The notes under the pieces were generated by a model. That model ran no database searches, was not told the origin of the DNA, and saw only the letters and a list, made by a program, of their open reading frames with translations. This document shows, piece after piece, positions 18,474 to 27,079 of a DNA stretch of 64,000 nt. Origin of the DNA: Pseudonocardia endophytica (GTDB taxonomy: Bacteria; Actinomycetota; Actinomycetes; Mycobacteriales; Pseudonocardiaceae); the NCBI RefSeq assembly GCF_004339565.1, contig NZ_SMFZ01000001.1, positions 1,178,001 to 1,242,000 on the forward strand. The letters are read 5' to 3'. Each line of letters begins with the position of its first letter. Within the stretch, counting starts at the first letter, position 1. The translations under genes and the position numbers were made by a program.

Positions 18474-19472
18474 ATGGCCGTCCGGAACTCCCCCCGCGTG
18501 GGGGCGGACCGGCTCGGCGTCGTCCCGCCGCGAGGCTCCGAGCTCCGCTACCGGACGGTGCACGGCTACCGGCGGGCGTTCCGTGTGGCCGGGTCCGGCT
18601 CGCCGCTGGTGCTCGTGCACGGCATCGGGGACAGCTCCGCGACCTGGGAGAGCGTGCTGCCCGCGCTGGCCAGGCGACACCTCGTCGTCGCACCGGACCT
18701 GCTCGGGCACGGGCACTCGGACAAGCCGCGGGCCGACTACTCGGTCGCCGCGTACGCGAACGGCGTCCGCGACCTGCTCGGCGTCCTCGGGCTGGAACGG
18801 GTGACCCTGGTCGGGCACTCGCTGGGCGGCGGGGTGGCGATGCAGTTCGCGTACCAGTACCCGGACCGGGTGGAGCGGCTCGTGCTGGTCGGCAGCGGCG
18901 GGGCCGGGCCGGAGGTGACGCCGCTGTTGCGGGCCGCGAGCCTGCCGGGCGCGCAGCTCGCGATGGCGGCGCTGCGCCTGCCAGGGGTGCGGCTGCAGAT
19001 CGGCGCGCTGGCCGAGGCGCTGCGCCTGGCCGGCGGCGACCTCGGCGTCGACGCCAGGGAGCTGCTGCGCGTGGTCGACGCGCTGCCGGACGCGACGGCC
19101 AGGGCGGCGTTCCTGCGCACGTTGCGGGCGGTGGTGGACTGGCGCGGGCAGGTCGTGACGATGCTGGACCGCTGCTACCTGACGCGTGGCATGCCGACGC
19201 TGCTGGTGTGGGGCGGGCGGGACGCCGTCGTGCCGGTCGCGCACGCGCACCGCGCCCACGCGGCGATGCCGGGCAGCCGACTGGAGATCGTCGAGGGGGC
19301 CGGGCACTTCCCGTTCCACACCGACCCGGCCCGCTTCGTCGCGCTGGTCGACGAGTTCGTGGCGTCCACCCGGCCCGCGCAGTGGAACCGGGAGCAGTGG
19401 CGACAGTTGTTGCGCAGCAGGCCGCCCGGGCCAGGGCCGGGCGACAACGGTGCCGAGCGGTCGGCGACGTGA
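18474..19472 (+). CDS. Alpha/beta-fold hydrolase
   Basis: A 332-residue hydrolase with the nucleophile elbow LVGHSLGGGVAM (serine about residue 120), an oxyanion HGIGDSSATW segment and a late catalytic pair in WGGRDAVVPVAHA and EGAGHFPFHTDP. This fits the epoxide-hydrolase/haloperoxidase-like group. ATG 18474 (MAVRNSPRV) is chosen; the frame is open for 32 more codons upstream but they look non-coding. The last 20 residues are Gly/Pro-rich. The 260 bases before it, up to the NUDIX start, hold nothing I can identify. Confidence 0.9.
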   Translation: MAVRNSPRVGADRLGVVPPRGSELRYRTVHGYRRAFRVAGSGSPLVLVHGIGDSSATWESVLPALARRHLVVAPDLLGHGHSDKPRADYSVAAYANGVRDLLGVLGLERVTLVGHSLGGGVAMQFAYQYPDRVERLVLVGSGGAGPEVTPLLRAASLPGAQLAMAALRLPGVRLQIGALAEALRLAGGDLGVDARELLRVVDALPDATARAAFLRTLRAVVDWRGQVVTMLDRCYLTRGMPTLLVWGGRDAVVPVAHAHRAHAAMPGSRLEIVEGAGHFPFHTDPARFVALVDEFVASTRPAQWNREQWRQLLRSRPPGPGPGDNGAERSAT

Positions 19473-19488
19473 GTGCCGGGCACCCGGC

Positions 19489-20181
19489 TCACCGGACGAT
19501 GAGGGCGACGACCAGTCCCGCGATCGCGGTGTTGTACACGAAGGACAGCACCGCATGCCACAGCACGGTCGCCCGCACCAACGACGAGCGGATCTCGGCG
19601 TCCGAGGTGGCGAACGCCAGCCCGATCGTGAACGAGAAGTAGGCGAAGTCGCGCAGCCGGGGCGTGGACGTACCCGGGAACGTGATCGGTTCGCTGCCGG
19701 TCCGCTCGGCCTCCTGCCGCCAGATGCGGGCGTAGCGCTCCGCGTAGCTCAGGTGCAGCACCGACCAGGCCACGACGACGGTCGCGACGGACAGGCCGAC
19801 CACGGCCCGCTCGAACTCCGGTCCGTACGCGAGCCCGACGAGCGGTCGGCCCGCCAGCACGCTGCCCGCGCCCAGTACCTCGGCGGCCGTCGCCACGGTG
19901 ACGAGGCGGCCGGTCCGGCGGCCGGCCAGCAGCCGTTCCCACCCTGGCGCGTCACGGCGGGACGGTCGCAACCGGACCAGCCGGACGATGATGTAGACCG
20001 CCCCGAGCCCGAGCCACACCGCGCCGTACACCACCAGCACGAACGGATCCCGGTACATCCGGACATCGACGAAGGGCAGCACGGCCGCCGCGACGAGCAG
20101 GGCGTCGACCGTCCGGCTGAGCCAGAAGCCCACCCCTCGGCGCACCGTGGCCGGACCGGGTTCCACGACGGAGCCGGTCAC
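19489..20181 (-). CDS. DUF1345 membrane protein
   Basis: A 230-residue protein with about five hydrophobic segments. The block HLSYAERYARIWRQE followed by a conserved FPG and DFAYFSFTIGLAFATSDAEI is the DUF1345 signature. The family's function is unknown; the Y-F-S-F-T-x-G segment resembles the pore-proximal region of potassium channels in outline, a likeness only. It overlaps the related upstream gene by four bases (ATGA) and is about one third identical to it by eye, so this is a tandem duplication. Confidence 0.87.
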   Translation of the reverse strand: MTGSVVEPGPATVRRGVGFWLSRTVDALLVAAAVLPFVDVRMYRDPFVLVVYGAVWLGLGAVYIIVRLVRLRPSRRDAPGWERLLAGRRTGRLVTVATAAEVLGAGSVLAGRPLVGLAYGPEFERAVVGLSVATVVVAWSVLHLSYAERYARIWRQEAERTGSEPITFPGTSTPRLRDFAYFSFTIGLAFATSDAEIRSSLVRATVLWHAVLSFVYNTAIAGLVVALIVR

Positions 20182-20942
20182 GTCACGAGCCCGATCACGA
20201 TGCCCAGGATCACGCTGCTGTAGACGAACGACAGCACGGCGTGCCGCGTGACGACGCCCCGGACGTGATCCGACCGGATCACGCAGTCCGACGTGGACAC
20301 GGCCACGCCGACGGTGAACGAGAAGTACACGAAGTCCAGCAGGGTCGGCGCGGTCGTTCCGGGGAACACGATCGGAGGGTCACCGCGCGAACGCAGCCAG
20401 ATCCGGGCGTAGCGCTCCGCGTAGCCGGCGTGCAGCATCGCCCACGCCACGAACACGACCGGCAGCGCCACGATCGCGGAGAGGTTCGCGGCGTTCGTCA
20501 GCTGCGACCGGAGGACCGCGTCCGGAAGGCTCCGCGCCAGATCCAGCAGCGCCGGGCGCAGGGCGATCGCCAGCGCCGACGAGACGATCATCACGACGGT
20601 CGCGAGCTGGACGAGGTAGCCGGTGACGCGACCGTTGAGCCGGTAGGGCCACATCGGGTCGCCGAGCCGGGCCCGGCGCGCCCGCGTGATCCGGACGATC
20701 AGGTGGATCATCCCGAGCAACACCCAGAGCACTGTCCACTGCAAGGTCGCCACGGCAGCGGTGGCCGCGACGTAGAACCGCGGATCGAACATCACCGCGA
20801 CCACGATCGCGACCAGTGCGAGGTCGACGACCTGGGACAGCACGAACACCGGGCCCCGCCGGACGCGGCGGGCGAGAACCTCGTCCTCGCCCGCCGCGGC
20901 CTGATCGTCGGTCACCGACGCGCCGTCCCCCATGGGCGGCAT
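20178..20942 (-). CDS. DUF1345 membrane protein (paralogue)
   Basis: A roughly 254-residue membrane protein with the same layout as its downstream partner: HAGYAERYARIWLRSRGD, then FPGTTAPTLLDFVYFSFTVGVAVSTSD. A longer N-terminal cytoplasmic segment is acidic. Start at 20942 (MPPMGDGASV) is a compromise; ATG at 20933 or a longer form from 20993 are possible, and none has a convincing ribosome site. The pair could form a heteromer, given coupled translation. Confidence 0.83.
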   Translation of the reverse strand: MPPMGDGASVTDDQAAAGEDEVLARRVRRGPVFVLSQVVDLALVAIVVAVMFDPRFYVAATAAVATLQWTVLWVLLGMIHLIVRITRARRARLGDPMWPYRLNGRVTGYLVQLATVVMIVSSALAIALRPALLDLARSLPDAVLRSQLTNAANLSAIVALPVVFVAWAMLHAGYAERYARIWLRSRGDPPIVFPGTTAPTLLDFVYFSFTVGVAVSTSDCVIRSDHVRGVVTRHAVLSFVYSSVILGIVIGLVT

Positions 20943-21038
20943 TCTGGGGTGGTTGCCCCGCTCTGTCGACTTCGCCGGTCGGCACGCGAGCACCGCTCGA
21001 GCGATCCGGGCTCGCGGCGCCGCCCCGCGGGGTCGGAC

Positions 21039-23921
21039 TCAGCTGCAGCCGCTGGTGGAGCCGCAGCCCTCACAGAGGTAGCAGGAGCCGGCCGGACGCA
21101 TCTTCGTCCCGCAGGTCATGCACAGCGGTGCGTCGGCGGCCTTGCCCAGACGCAGCTCCAGCAGCTCCGTCGAGCTACCCACCTCGGCGGGGGCCGGGTC
21201 CACCCCGGCCGGCTCGTCCTGCTTGGCCGTGACCGCCGGGACGGAGGACCGGATCTCGTCCATGTCCACGTCACCGTCGGTGCCGTAGGACTCGGAGACC
21301 TGGGCGGTCCGCTCGTCGGCCGAGAAGATGCCCAGCTGGACCCGCTTCTCGTACGGCAGGTGGTCCAGCGCGAGCCTGCGGAACAGGTAGTCCAGCACGC
21401 TGGTGGCGATCCGGACGTCCGGGTCGTCGGTCATGCCGGCCGGCTCGAAGCGCAGGTTGGAGAACTTCGAGACGTAGAACTCCAGCGGGATGCCGTACTG
21501 CAGACCCACCGAGATGGACATGGAGAACGCGTCCATCACGCCGGCCAGCGTCGAGCCCTGCTTGCCGAGCTTGACGAAGATCTCGCCGAGACCGTCGTCC
21601 GGGTAGCTGCCGGCGGTCAGGTAGCCCTCGGCGCCGCCGACCGTGAACGACACCGTCTCGCTCGGCCGCTTCTTCGGCAGCCGCTTGCGGACCGGCCGCT
21701 GCTCGACGATGACCTTCGGCGCCGCCTCGACCTCCGCGGCCTTCTTGTCGCCCTTGCCGGCGGACAGCGGCTGGCCGACCTTGCAGTTGTCGCGGTAGAT
21801 CGCGAGCGCCTTCAGGCCGAGCCGCCAGCCCTCGAGGTAGATCCGCTCGACGTCCTCGACGGTCGCCCGCTCGGGCATGTTCACCGTCTTGGAGATCGCG
21901 CCGGACAGGAACGGCTGCGCCGCGGCCATCATCCGGACGTGCCCCATCGGGGCGATCGTCCGGTCCCCCATCGCGCAGTCGAACACCTCGTAGTGCTCGG
22001 GCTTCATCCCGGGAGCGTCGACGACGTGGCCGTGCTCGGCGACGTACTCGACGATCGCCTCGGCCTGCTCGGGCTGGTAGCCGAGGTTGTCCAGCGCGCG
22101 GCGGACGGTCTGGTTGACGATCTGCATCGAGCCGCCGCCGACCAGCTTCTTGAACTTGACCAGCGCCAGGTCCGGCTCGATGCCGGTCGTGTCGCAGTCC
22201 ATCATCAGGCCGATCGTGCCGGTCGGGGCCAGCACCGAGGCCTGTGCGTTGCGCCAGCCGTTCGTCTCGCCGATGTCCTGGCACTGCTTCCAGGTGATCG
22301 TCGCGAGCTTCTGGATCGGGCTGCTCGCCGGGTACGTGCGGATCCGGTCGTTCTCCGAGGCGTGCTTGCGGATCACCCGCTGGTGCGCCTCCGCGTTGCG
22401 GGCGTAGCCCTCGTACGGGCCGACGATGCCGGCGAGCTCCGCGGAGCGCTTGTAGGCGGCGCCGGTCATCAGCGACGTGATGGACCCGGCCAGCGCCCGG
22501 CCGCCCTCGGAGTCGTACGCGTGCCCGGTCGCCATCAGCAGCGCGCCCAGGTTGGCGTAGCCGATGCCCAGCTGCCGGTAGGCGCGGGTGGTCTCGGCGA
22601 TCGGCTCGGTCGGGAAGTCCGCGAACTGGATCGAGATGTCCATCGCCGTGATGATCAGCTCGACGGACTTCGCGAACGTCTCGGCGTCGAACCGGTCGTT
22701 CTCGTCGAGGAACTTCATGAGGTTCAGCGACGCCAGGTTGCAGCTGGAGTTGTCCAGGTGCATGTACTCCGAGCACGGGTTCGACGCGGTGATCCGGCCC
22801 GACTCGGGGCAGGTGTGCCAGTCGTTGATCGTGCTGTCGTACTGGACGCCGGGGTCGGCGCAGTTCCACGCCGCGTCGGCGATGCCGTGGAAGAGCTTCC
22901 GCGCGTCGACGGTGTCGATCACCTCGCCGGTCGTGCGGGAGCGCAGACCGAAGTCGCCGTTCTCCTCGACCGCGCGCATGAACTCGTCGGAGACCCGGAC
23001 GGAGTTGTTCGCGTTCTGGTATTGCACCGACGTGATGTCGGCACCACCGAGGTCCATGTCGAACCCGGCGTCGCGCAGCACGCGGACCTTGGCCTCCTCC
23101 TTGGCCTTGGTCTCGACGAACTCCTCGATGTCCGGGTGGTCGACGTCCAGGACGACCATCTTCGCCGCCCGGCGGGTCGCGCCACCGGACTTGATCGTCC
23201 CGGCGCTCGCGTCGGCACCGCGCATGAACGACACCGGGCCGGACGCGGTGCCTCCGGAGTGCAGCAGCTCCTTCGACGACCGGATGCGGGACAGGTTCAG
23301 GCCCGCGCCGGAACCGCCCTTGAAGATCAGTCCCTCCTCGCGGTACCAGTTCAGGATCGACTCCATGGTGTCGTCGACCGAGAGGATGAAGCAGGCGCTG
23401 ACCTGCTGGGGGCTCGTGGTGCCGACGTTGAACCAGACCGGCGAGTTGAAGCTGAACACCTGGTGCAGCAGCATCCAGGTCAGCTCGTGGGCGAACACCT
23501 CGGCGTCCGCGTCGGAGGCGAAGTACCCGCCGTCGACACCGGCGCGGTGGTAGGCACCGACGACCCGGTCGATCAGCTGGCGCAGGCTCGACTCGCGCTC
23601 GGCGGTACCGACGGCGCCGCGGAAGTACTTGCTGGTGACGATGTTCGTGGCGTTCACCGACCAGTGCGCCGGGAACTCCACGCCGCGCTGCTCGAAGTTG
23701 ATCGAGCCGTCGCGCCAGTTCGTCATGACGACGTCGCGGCGCTCCCACTCCACCTCGTCGTAGGGGTGAGTCCCCGCCGTGGTGAATACGCGCTGCACCA
23801 CGAGACCGGCCGGGGTCCTGCCGGCCGCCGCCTTCCCCGTGCGGCGGCCGGACTTCCCGGTCGTGTCGGCCGGCTTGCCGGCCTCCTGCTCAGTCGTCGG
23901 ACCCCCGACGGTCTCGGTCAT
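21039..23921 (-). CDS. nrdJ: Adenosylcobalamin-dependent (class II) ribonucleotide reductase
   Basis: A 960-residue class II reductase making deoxyribonucleotides without oxygen dependence, using coenzyme B12. Recognisable parts include the substrate core with SVDDTMESILNWYREEGLIFKG, NPCSEYMHLDNSSCNLASLNL (the active-site cysteine region) and PTGTIGLMMDCDTTGIEPD. The C-terminus carries a zinc-ribbon-like CMTCGTKMRPAGSCYLCEGCGS. The N-terminal 35 residues are a Lys/Gly-rich extension. ATG 23921 follows GGAGGG nine bases upstream. It lies 94 bases behind nrdR and is presumably controlled by the NrdR boxes upstream of that gene. I see no B12 riboswitch in the 94-base gap. Confidence 0.97.
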   Translation of the reverse strand: MTETVGGPTTEQEAGKPADTTGKSGRRTGKAAAGRTPAGLVVQRVFTTAGTHPYDEVEWERRDVVMTNWRDGSINFEQRGVEFPAHWSVNATNIVTSKYFRGAVGTAERESSLRQLIDRVVGAYHRAGVDGGYFASDADAEVFAHELTWMLLHQVFSFNSPVWFNVGTTSPQQVSACFILSVDDTMESILNWYREEGLIFKGGSGAGLNLSRIRSSKELLHSGGTASGPVSFMRGADASAGTIKSGGATRRAAKMVVLDVDHPDIEEFVETKAKEEAKVRVLRDAGFDMDLGGADITSVQYQNANNSVRVSDEFMRAVEENGDFGLRSRTTGEVIDTVDARKLFHGIADAAWNCADPGVQYDSTINDWHTCPESGRITASNPCSEYMHLDNSSCNLASLNLMKFLDENDRFDAETFAKSVELIITAMDISIQFADFPTEPIAETTRAYRQLGIGYANLGALLMATGHAYDSEGGRALAGSITSLMTGAAYKRSAELAGIVGPYEGYARNAEAHQRVIRKHASENDRIRTYPASSPIQKLATITWKQCQDIGETNGWRNAQASVLAPTGTIGLMMDCDTTGIEPDLALVKFKKLVGGGSMQIVNQTVRRALDNLGYQPEQAEAIVEYVAEHGHVVDAPGMKPEHYEVFDCAMGDRTIAPMGHVRMMAAAQPFLSGAISKTVNMPERATVEDVERIYLEGWRLGLKALAIYRDNCKVGQPLSAGKGDKKAAEVEAAPKVIVEQRPVRKRLPKKRPSETVSFTVGGAEGYLTAGSYPDDGLGEIFVKLGKQGSTLAGVMDAFSMSISVGLQYGIPLEFYVSKFSNLRFEPAGMTDDPDVRIATSVLDYLFRRLALDHLPYEKRVQLGIFSADERTAQVSESYGTDGDVDMDEIRSSVPAVTAKQDEPAGVDPAPAEVGSSTELLELRLGKAADAPLCMTCGTKMRPAGSCYLCEGCGSTSGCS

Positions 23922-24015
23922 ATCGTGCGTCCCTCCGCATCCGCGTCCGTGGATCCGCGCGCTGGGGCCGCGCGGATCTCCGTCTCCCGTCGCGAGTACG
24001 CGCGACGGGCGGCGG

Positions 24016-24519
24016 TCATGCGTCGCCGGCCTGCGCCGGCGGCGCGCCGACCTGGTCGACGGTTGCTTCCCCGGCAACCCTCGACCGCAGGTCGGCGATC
24101 TCCTTCTCGAAATCGTCGATCGACGAGAACGACCGGTACACGCTCGCGAAGCGCAGGTACGCGACTTCGTCGAGCTCGCGCAGCGGTCCGAGAATGGCCA
24201 GCCCCACCTCGTGGCTGGGCACCTCGGCCACACCGCCCGCCCGGACGTTCTCCTCGACCTTGTGGGCGAGCTGCTGCAGGTCGTCCTCGTCGACCGGACG
24301 ACCCTGGCACGCCCTCCGAACCCCGCCGACGACCTTCTGCCGGCTGAACGGTTCGGTCACCCCGCTGCGCTTGACGACGGCGAGCACGGCCTCCTCGACC
24401 GTGGTGAACCGCTTCGCGCACGAGGCACAGGACCGGCGACGACGCGTTGCGGTGCCGTCGTCGGCGGTCCGGGAGTCGATCACCCGCGAATCCGGGTGCC
24501 GACAGAACGGGCAGCGCAT
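24016..24519 (-). CDS. nrdR: Transcriptional repressor NrdR
   Basis: This 167-residue zinc-finger and ATP-cone repressor senses dNTP/ATP and shuts off ribonucleotide reductase genes. The N-terminal finger [17 protein letters not shown]...[10 protein letters not shown] and the ATP-cone [25 protein letters not shown] are both intact. Length is typical plus about 15 C-terminal residues. It is first in the nrdR-nrdJ unit, so it represses its own operon through the two boxes upstream. Confidence 0.97.
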   Translation of the reverse strand: MRCPFCRHPDSRVIDSRTADDGTATRRRRSCASCAKRFTTVEEAVLAVVKRSGVTEPFSRQKVVGGVRRACQGRPVDEDDLQQLAHKVEENVRAGGVAEVPSHEVGLAILGPLRELDEVAYLRFASVYRSFSSIDDFEKEIADLRSRVAGEATVDQVGAPPAQAGDA

Positions 24520-24541
24520 GACACTTCCTCCCGTTCCCGGC

Positions 24542-24589
24542 CCCCAACTTCTGGGAGAACGACATCAATGTAACCCCAATATGTAGGGG
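24542..24589. promoter_or_regulatory. Pair of NrdR boxes upstream of nrdR-nrdJ
   Basis: Two related near-palindromes, CCCCAATATGTAGGGG at 24574-24589 and CCCCAACTTCTGGGAG at 24542-24557, agree at about 12 of 16 positions and start 32 bases apart. NrdR boxes are known to occur in pairs about three helical turns apart, which fits. The nearer box is 22 bases from the nrdR start, so bound repressor would block transcription. Confidence 0.7.
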
Positions 24590-24590
24590 T

Positions 24591-25089
24591 ACGCCAGCAA
24601 CTGACGCGCGTCGCGCCTCACTTCAGCCGATCGTGCTCGGAGCGTCGCACAGGGCTACCGACGCTCCCGCGGTGCCCGGCGCCGAGACGGTCGACGTCCG
24701 CCCTGCTCGCGTACCTGGTCAACCGATCGCCGTGCCACCACGACACGGGCCAGGGCTCCGCCGTCGGGGACACGCCGGGGACACGCGCCGGGCGGGCGCG
24801 CCGTCGCGCCGAGACCTGCGGTCCGGCGTCAGCGGGCAGCACCGCCCCACCGTCGACGGGCCGCACGGTCGGCCAGCCGCACCGTCGACGAGCCGCGCCG
24901 CCCGTCAGCGGACCCCACCGCCCACGCCGTCGACGGGTCACGCGACGGGTCATGCGACGGGCCGCGCGACGGGTCACGCGACGGGTCACGCGACGGGTCA
25001 CGCGACGGGTCACGCGACGGGCCGTGCGACGGAAGGCAGCATCGGCGATGCCTCACCGCCGACGGGCGGCTCCGCCGACGAGCCGCGCG
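24591..25089. other. Gene-free stretch with tandem array
   Basis: About 500 bases between the NrdR boxes and the 25090 gene. It contains the 12-base array at 24931-25032. Frames through it give runs such as HATG or RRVT repeats and are read as artefacts of the array. No RNA gene or promoter could be recognised. Confidence 0.55.
24931..25032. repeat. 12-bp tandem array, about 8.5 copies
   Basis: Eight full copies and a half copy of cgacgggtcacg; five are identical and the others differ at one to three bases. It lies just downstream of the 25090 gene stop. The unit resembles that of the array at 26171-26230, which shares the core cgggtcac. Confidence 0.93.
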
Positions 25090-25638
25090 TCAACGCGAGA
25101 TCGACGTCGACACCGCCGGCGGCGCGCTGTGCGCGTCGGCCGAGAGATCGGCGACGAGGCCCAGCACCACGACGACGGTCGCCGAGCACAGCGTGACCGC
25201 CACCCCGACCAGAGCGCGCTCGGCGCGCGTCGGCTGCGCCCGCCGACGGGCGCGCGTACGGAGACCCGGCGTACCGAGACACGCACGCCGCCGCGTCACC
25301 GGGGCCCGCCCCGGCCGGGACACGCCGGCTCCGTGAGCCACGGCGGACCAGCCTCCCGTCACGCGCCCGGCCGTCCCCCACCCGCCGTCGGCGGGCGCAC
25401 CGCCGCTGCGCTCGGTGTCGGCGGACGATCCGTCGACCGCCCGCGCGACGGGCCTCACCGGCCGCGCAACGGGCCTCGACGGCCGCGCATCGCCCGCACA
25501 GGCGCGCACGGTCCGCGCCGGAACCGCCCGCGACGCGGACGCGACCGGCGCGTCCCCTCGCCCGGGGCCCCGCGCCCCCGAGCGCGACGACCGGACCCGT
25601 GCCGCCAGACCACTTCTCACCGAACCTGCTGCTCTCAT
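25090..25638 (-). CDS. Small single-span membrane protein under a LexA box, without LysM domain
   Basis: A 182-residue protein. About 125 basic, Arg/Ala/Gly-rich residues are followed by one transmembrane helix (ALVGVAVTLCSATVVVVLGLVADL) and a short tail SADAHSAPPAVSTSISR. The end LGLVAD-x-SA matches the end of the protein at 26617 ([14 protein letters not shown]), so they are paralogues. The ATG follows GGAGGG by four bases, and a LexA box (25680-25695) lies 42 bases upstream. In actinobacteria the gene beside lexA often encodes an SOS-induced division inhibitor with the same helix followed by a LysM domain (mycobacterial Rv2719c) or without it (corynebacterial DivS). A division-control role is inferred. 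Confidence 0.6.
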   Translation of the reverse strand: MRAAGSVRSGLAARVRSSRSGARGPGRGDAPVASASRAVPARTVRACAGDARPSRPVARPVRPVARAVDGSSADTERSGGAPADGGWGTAGRVTGGWSAVAHGAGVSRPGRAPVTRRRACLGTPGLRTRARRRAQPTRAERALVGVAVTLCSATVVVVLGLVADLSADAHSAPPAVSTSISR

Positions 25639-25679
25639 CGGTCCCTCCGCCCTCGTGGACCCGACCTGCCCGGACCGGG

Positions 25680-25695
25680 TCGAACGTGCGTGCGA
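25680..25695. promoter_or_regulatory. Probable LexA (SOS) box
   Basis: TCGAACGTGCGTGCGA differs at one position from the mycobacterial-type consensus TCGAAC-N4-GTTCGA. The same deviation (GTGCGA) occurs in the box at 27014. It lies 42 bases upstream of the 25638 start, a normal promoter distance. Confidence 0.65.
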
Positions 25696-26076
25696 GAGGT
25701 GTAGCACCGACCCCCGACAAGAACGGCGGCCTCGCACCGGGTACCTCCCTGGACGTCGACACCCGCACGGGAGTTGGCCGCCGTGGGCAGGACCGCGTCG
25801 AGCGAGTCCATTCGGTCGACGAGCGGGTAACACCTGCCGCCCGACACGTCGCGGCGCTCCCCCGCCTGCGGCCCGACACGTCGCGGCGCTGCCCCGCCTG
25901 CTCCCCGCGGGAGCTGCTCTCGGCCGGCCATCCGGCACGAGAGGAGCTCCCGTCCATCGGGGGCGGGTGGCGCCGGTCGTCGGCCACGGTCGGCGAGGAC
26001 AGCGGCGGGACTGTCACTCGTGGCGCGACATCACCGTTCCTGCTGATCACCAGCCGGCACGCGGCGCGCCACCGAC

Positions 26077-26142
26077 CATGATCGGCGGGAGTGGCGCGAG
26101 AGCGCCACCGGTGGCGCGATCCGACCGGTCGCGCCGATCATG
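26077..26142. repeat. Repeat family B, solitary copy
   Basis: A 66-base element bounded by perfect 11-base inverted ends catgatcggcg / cgccgatcatg. Internal words gcgggagtgg and ggcgcgatccg match the reverse complement of the copies at 51860-52111. It therefore belongs to a dispersed intergenic family. Confidence 0.8.
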
Positions 26143-26170
26143 CGGAGGCGCGACCGCCACGCCGGTCGCA

Positions 26171-26230
26171 GCGCGGGTCACAGCGCGGGTCACAGCGCGG
26201 GTCACAGCGCGGGTCACAGCGCGGGTCACA
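26171..26230. repeat. 12-bp tandem array, five copies
   Basis: Five identical units of gcgcgggtcaca, then degenerate units continuing to about 26265. The shared core cgggtcac links it to the array at 24931. Confidence 0.93.
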
Positions 26231-26333
26231 GCCCGCCGTCACGGATCACAGCCCGCCGTCACGATGCGGGGCACGTGCCGCGGACGACGCCGCGTACCCC
26301 CACTACGCGCTGCGCGAGGAGGACGGTGTTCTC

Positions 26334-26398
26334 CGGTCGAGATCGCACCACCGGCGCCGACGACGGTTCGCGAACAGCTATGCGTGCGATCTCGACCG
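26334..26398. repeat. 65-bp inverted-repeat element with nested palindrome
   Basis: Perfect 15-base arms cggtcgagatcgcac and gtgcgatctcgaccg are separated by 35 bases. Inside lies the ten-base palindrome gttcgcgaac (26366-26375). The size and layout resemble repeat family B, though the sequence differs. Confidence 0.75.
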
Positions 26399-26616
26399 AC
26401 GGCCGGCGAGGAGCGAGCGCGCCGCCGGCATCCCGTCGAGTGCGCGCATCCACGCGCGCCAGGCACGGGGCGTTTGCCGGTTCGAATGTGGTCGACAGCA
26501 GCTGCCCCTCACGACCGTGAGGGCGCGACGCGTTCCATGACGCGGCCACCGCGGTCCGGCTCCGGGGTGGTGCGGGGTCGCCGCGCGTGACCCGCCCCGG
26601 CGCCCCGGCCGCCGGA

Positions 26617-26958
26617 CTACGGGTGCGCGACGGACGAGACCGGAGCACCGGCCGGGGCCGACGAGGCGCTCGCGACGTCGGCCAGCAGCCCCAGGCCGAA
26701 CACGGCGGCCGCCGAGGCGACGACCAGACCGACGCCGGCGGTGACCCGCCGAAGGAGACCGGCCACGTGCTCAGCCGGCTGCGGCGGGACGACCGGAGAC
26801 GGGCACATCGCCCCACCCCGGACGCGCACCGAGGCCGGGCGAGCCGGCCCCCGGCGGTCCCGCGTGACCGGACGCCGTTGCGGGACACGCCGCACGGACA
26901 GGTCCTTCCGCGACGGGACCTCGACGTGCCGGGCCCCGGCCCGCTCCATGGTGATCAT
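26617..26958 (-). CDS. Small membrane protein divergent from lexA, without LysM domain
   Basis: A 113-residue protein: a basic, proline-rich N-terminal half, one transmembrane helix [24 protein letters not shown] (about 77-100) and a short tail. The gene stands where Rv2719c (SOS-induced, LysM-bearing division inhibitor) stands in mycobacteria, divergent from lexA. The [11 protein letters not shown] end of the helix is what precedes the LysM domain in relatives I recall, but here translation stops 15 residues later. The ATG follows ggagaggcaggg. LexA boxes lie at 27014 and 27080 in the shared upstream region. SOS-induced division control is inferred. Confidence 0.7.
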   Translation of the reverse strand: MITMERAGARHVEVPSRKDLSVRRVPQRRPVTRDRRGPARPASVRVRGGAMCPSPVVPPQPAEHVAGLLRRVTAGVGLVVASAAAVFGLGLLADVASASSAPAGAPVSSVAHP

Positions 26959-27013
26959 GGTCCCTGCCTCTCCGGATCCGGCCACCCGGACCCACGATCG
27001 CACTGATGTTCGA

Positions 27014-27029
27014 TCGAACGCTCGTGCGA
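27014..27029. promoter_or_regulatory. Probable LexA box facing the 26617 gene
   Basis: TCGAACGCTCGTGCGA, one mismatch from TCGAAC-N4-GTTCGA, 56 bases upstream of the 26958 start. A partly overlapping palindrome gttcgatcgaac occupies 27008-27019. Confidence 0.65.
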
Positions 27030-27079
27030 CGTTGTACCACCCACCACCGACAAGAATCCACGACACACCGGCGTGTCGT

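Larger units (their letters stand above)
25696..26616. other. Gene-poor region rich in short repeats
   Basis: About 920 bases without a convincing gene. It carries a 32-base direct duplication (ccgacacgtcgcggcgct at 25841 and 25873), repeat family B copy (26077-26142), a 12-base array (26171-26230) followed by two copies of cacagcccgccgtcacg (26227 and 26247), and a long inverted repeat (26334-26398). Frames are Arg/Pro-rich and lack ribosome sites. It may be the decayed remnant of a former LysM-coding segment, but no LysM motif is readable. Confidence 0.5.

Noticed and set aside
23922..24015. Cobalamin riboswitch before nrdJ
   Set aside because: Only 94 bases separate it from nrdR, and the B12-box word is absent; control is better explained by NrdR boxes.
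20241..24347. Open frame of 1,368 codons antisense to DUF1345 and nrdJ
   Set aside because: Same GC artefact; both sense genes carry full motifs.
24618..25013. Protein with RRVT repeats on the minus strand
   Set aside because: Its repeats are only a translation of the 12-base tandem DNA array, and the rest shows no protein-like composition.
24931..25032. CRISPR array
   Set aside because: The 12-base units are contiguous without spacers, and no cas genes are present.
26465..26500. tRNA gene suggested by ccggttcgaatg
   Set aside because: The T-arm-like word has no matching acceptor, D or anticodon stems around it.
26259..26888. Open frame of 209 codons on the minus strand
   Set aside because: It overlaps the better-supported 26617 gene in another frame, is Arg/Pro/Ser-rich and has no ribosome site.
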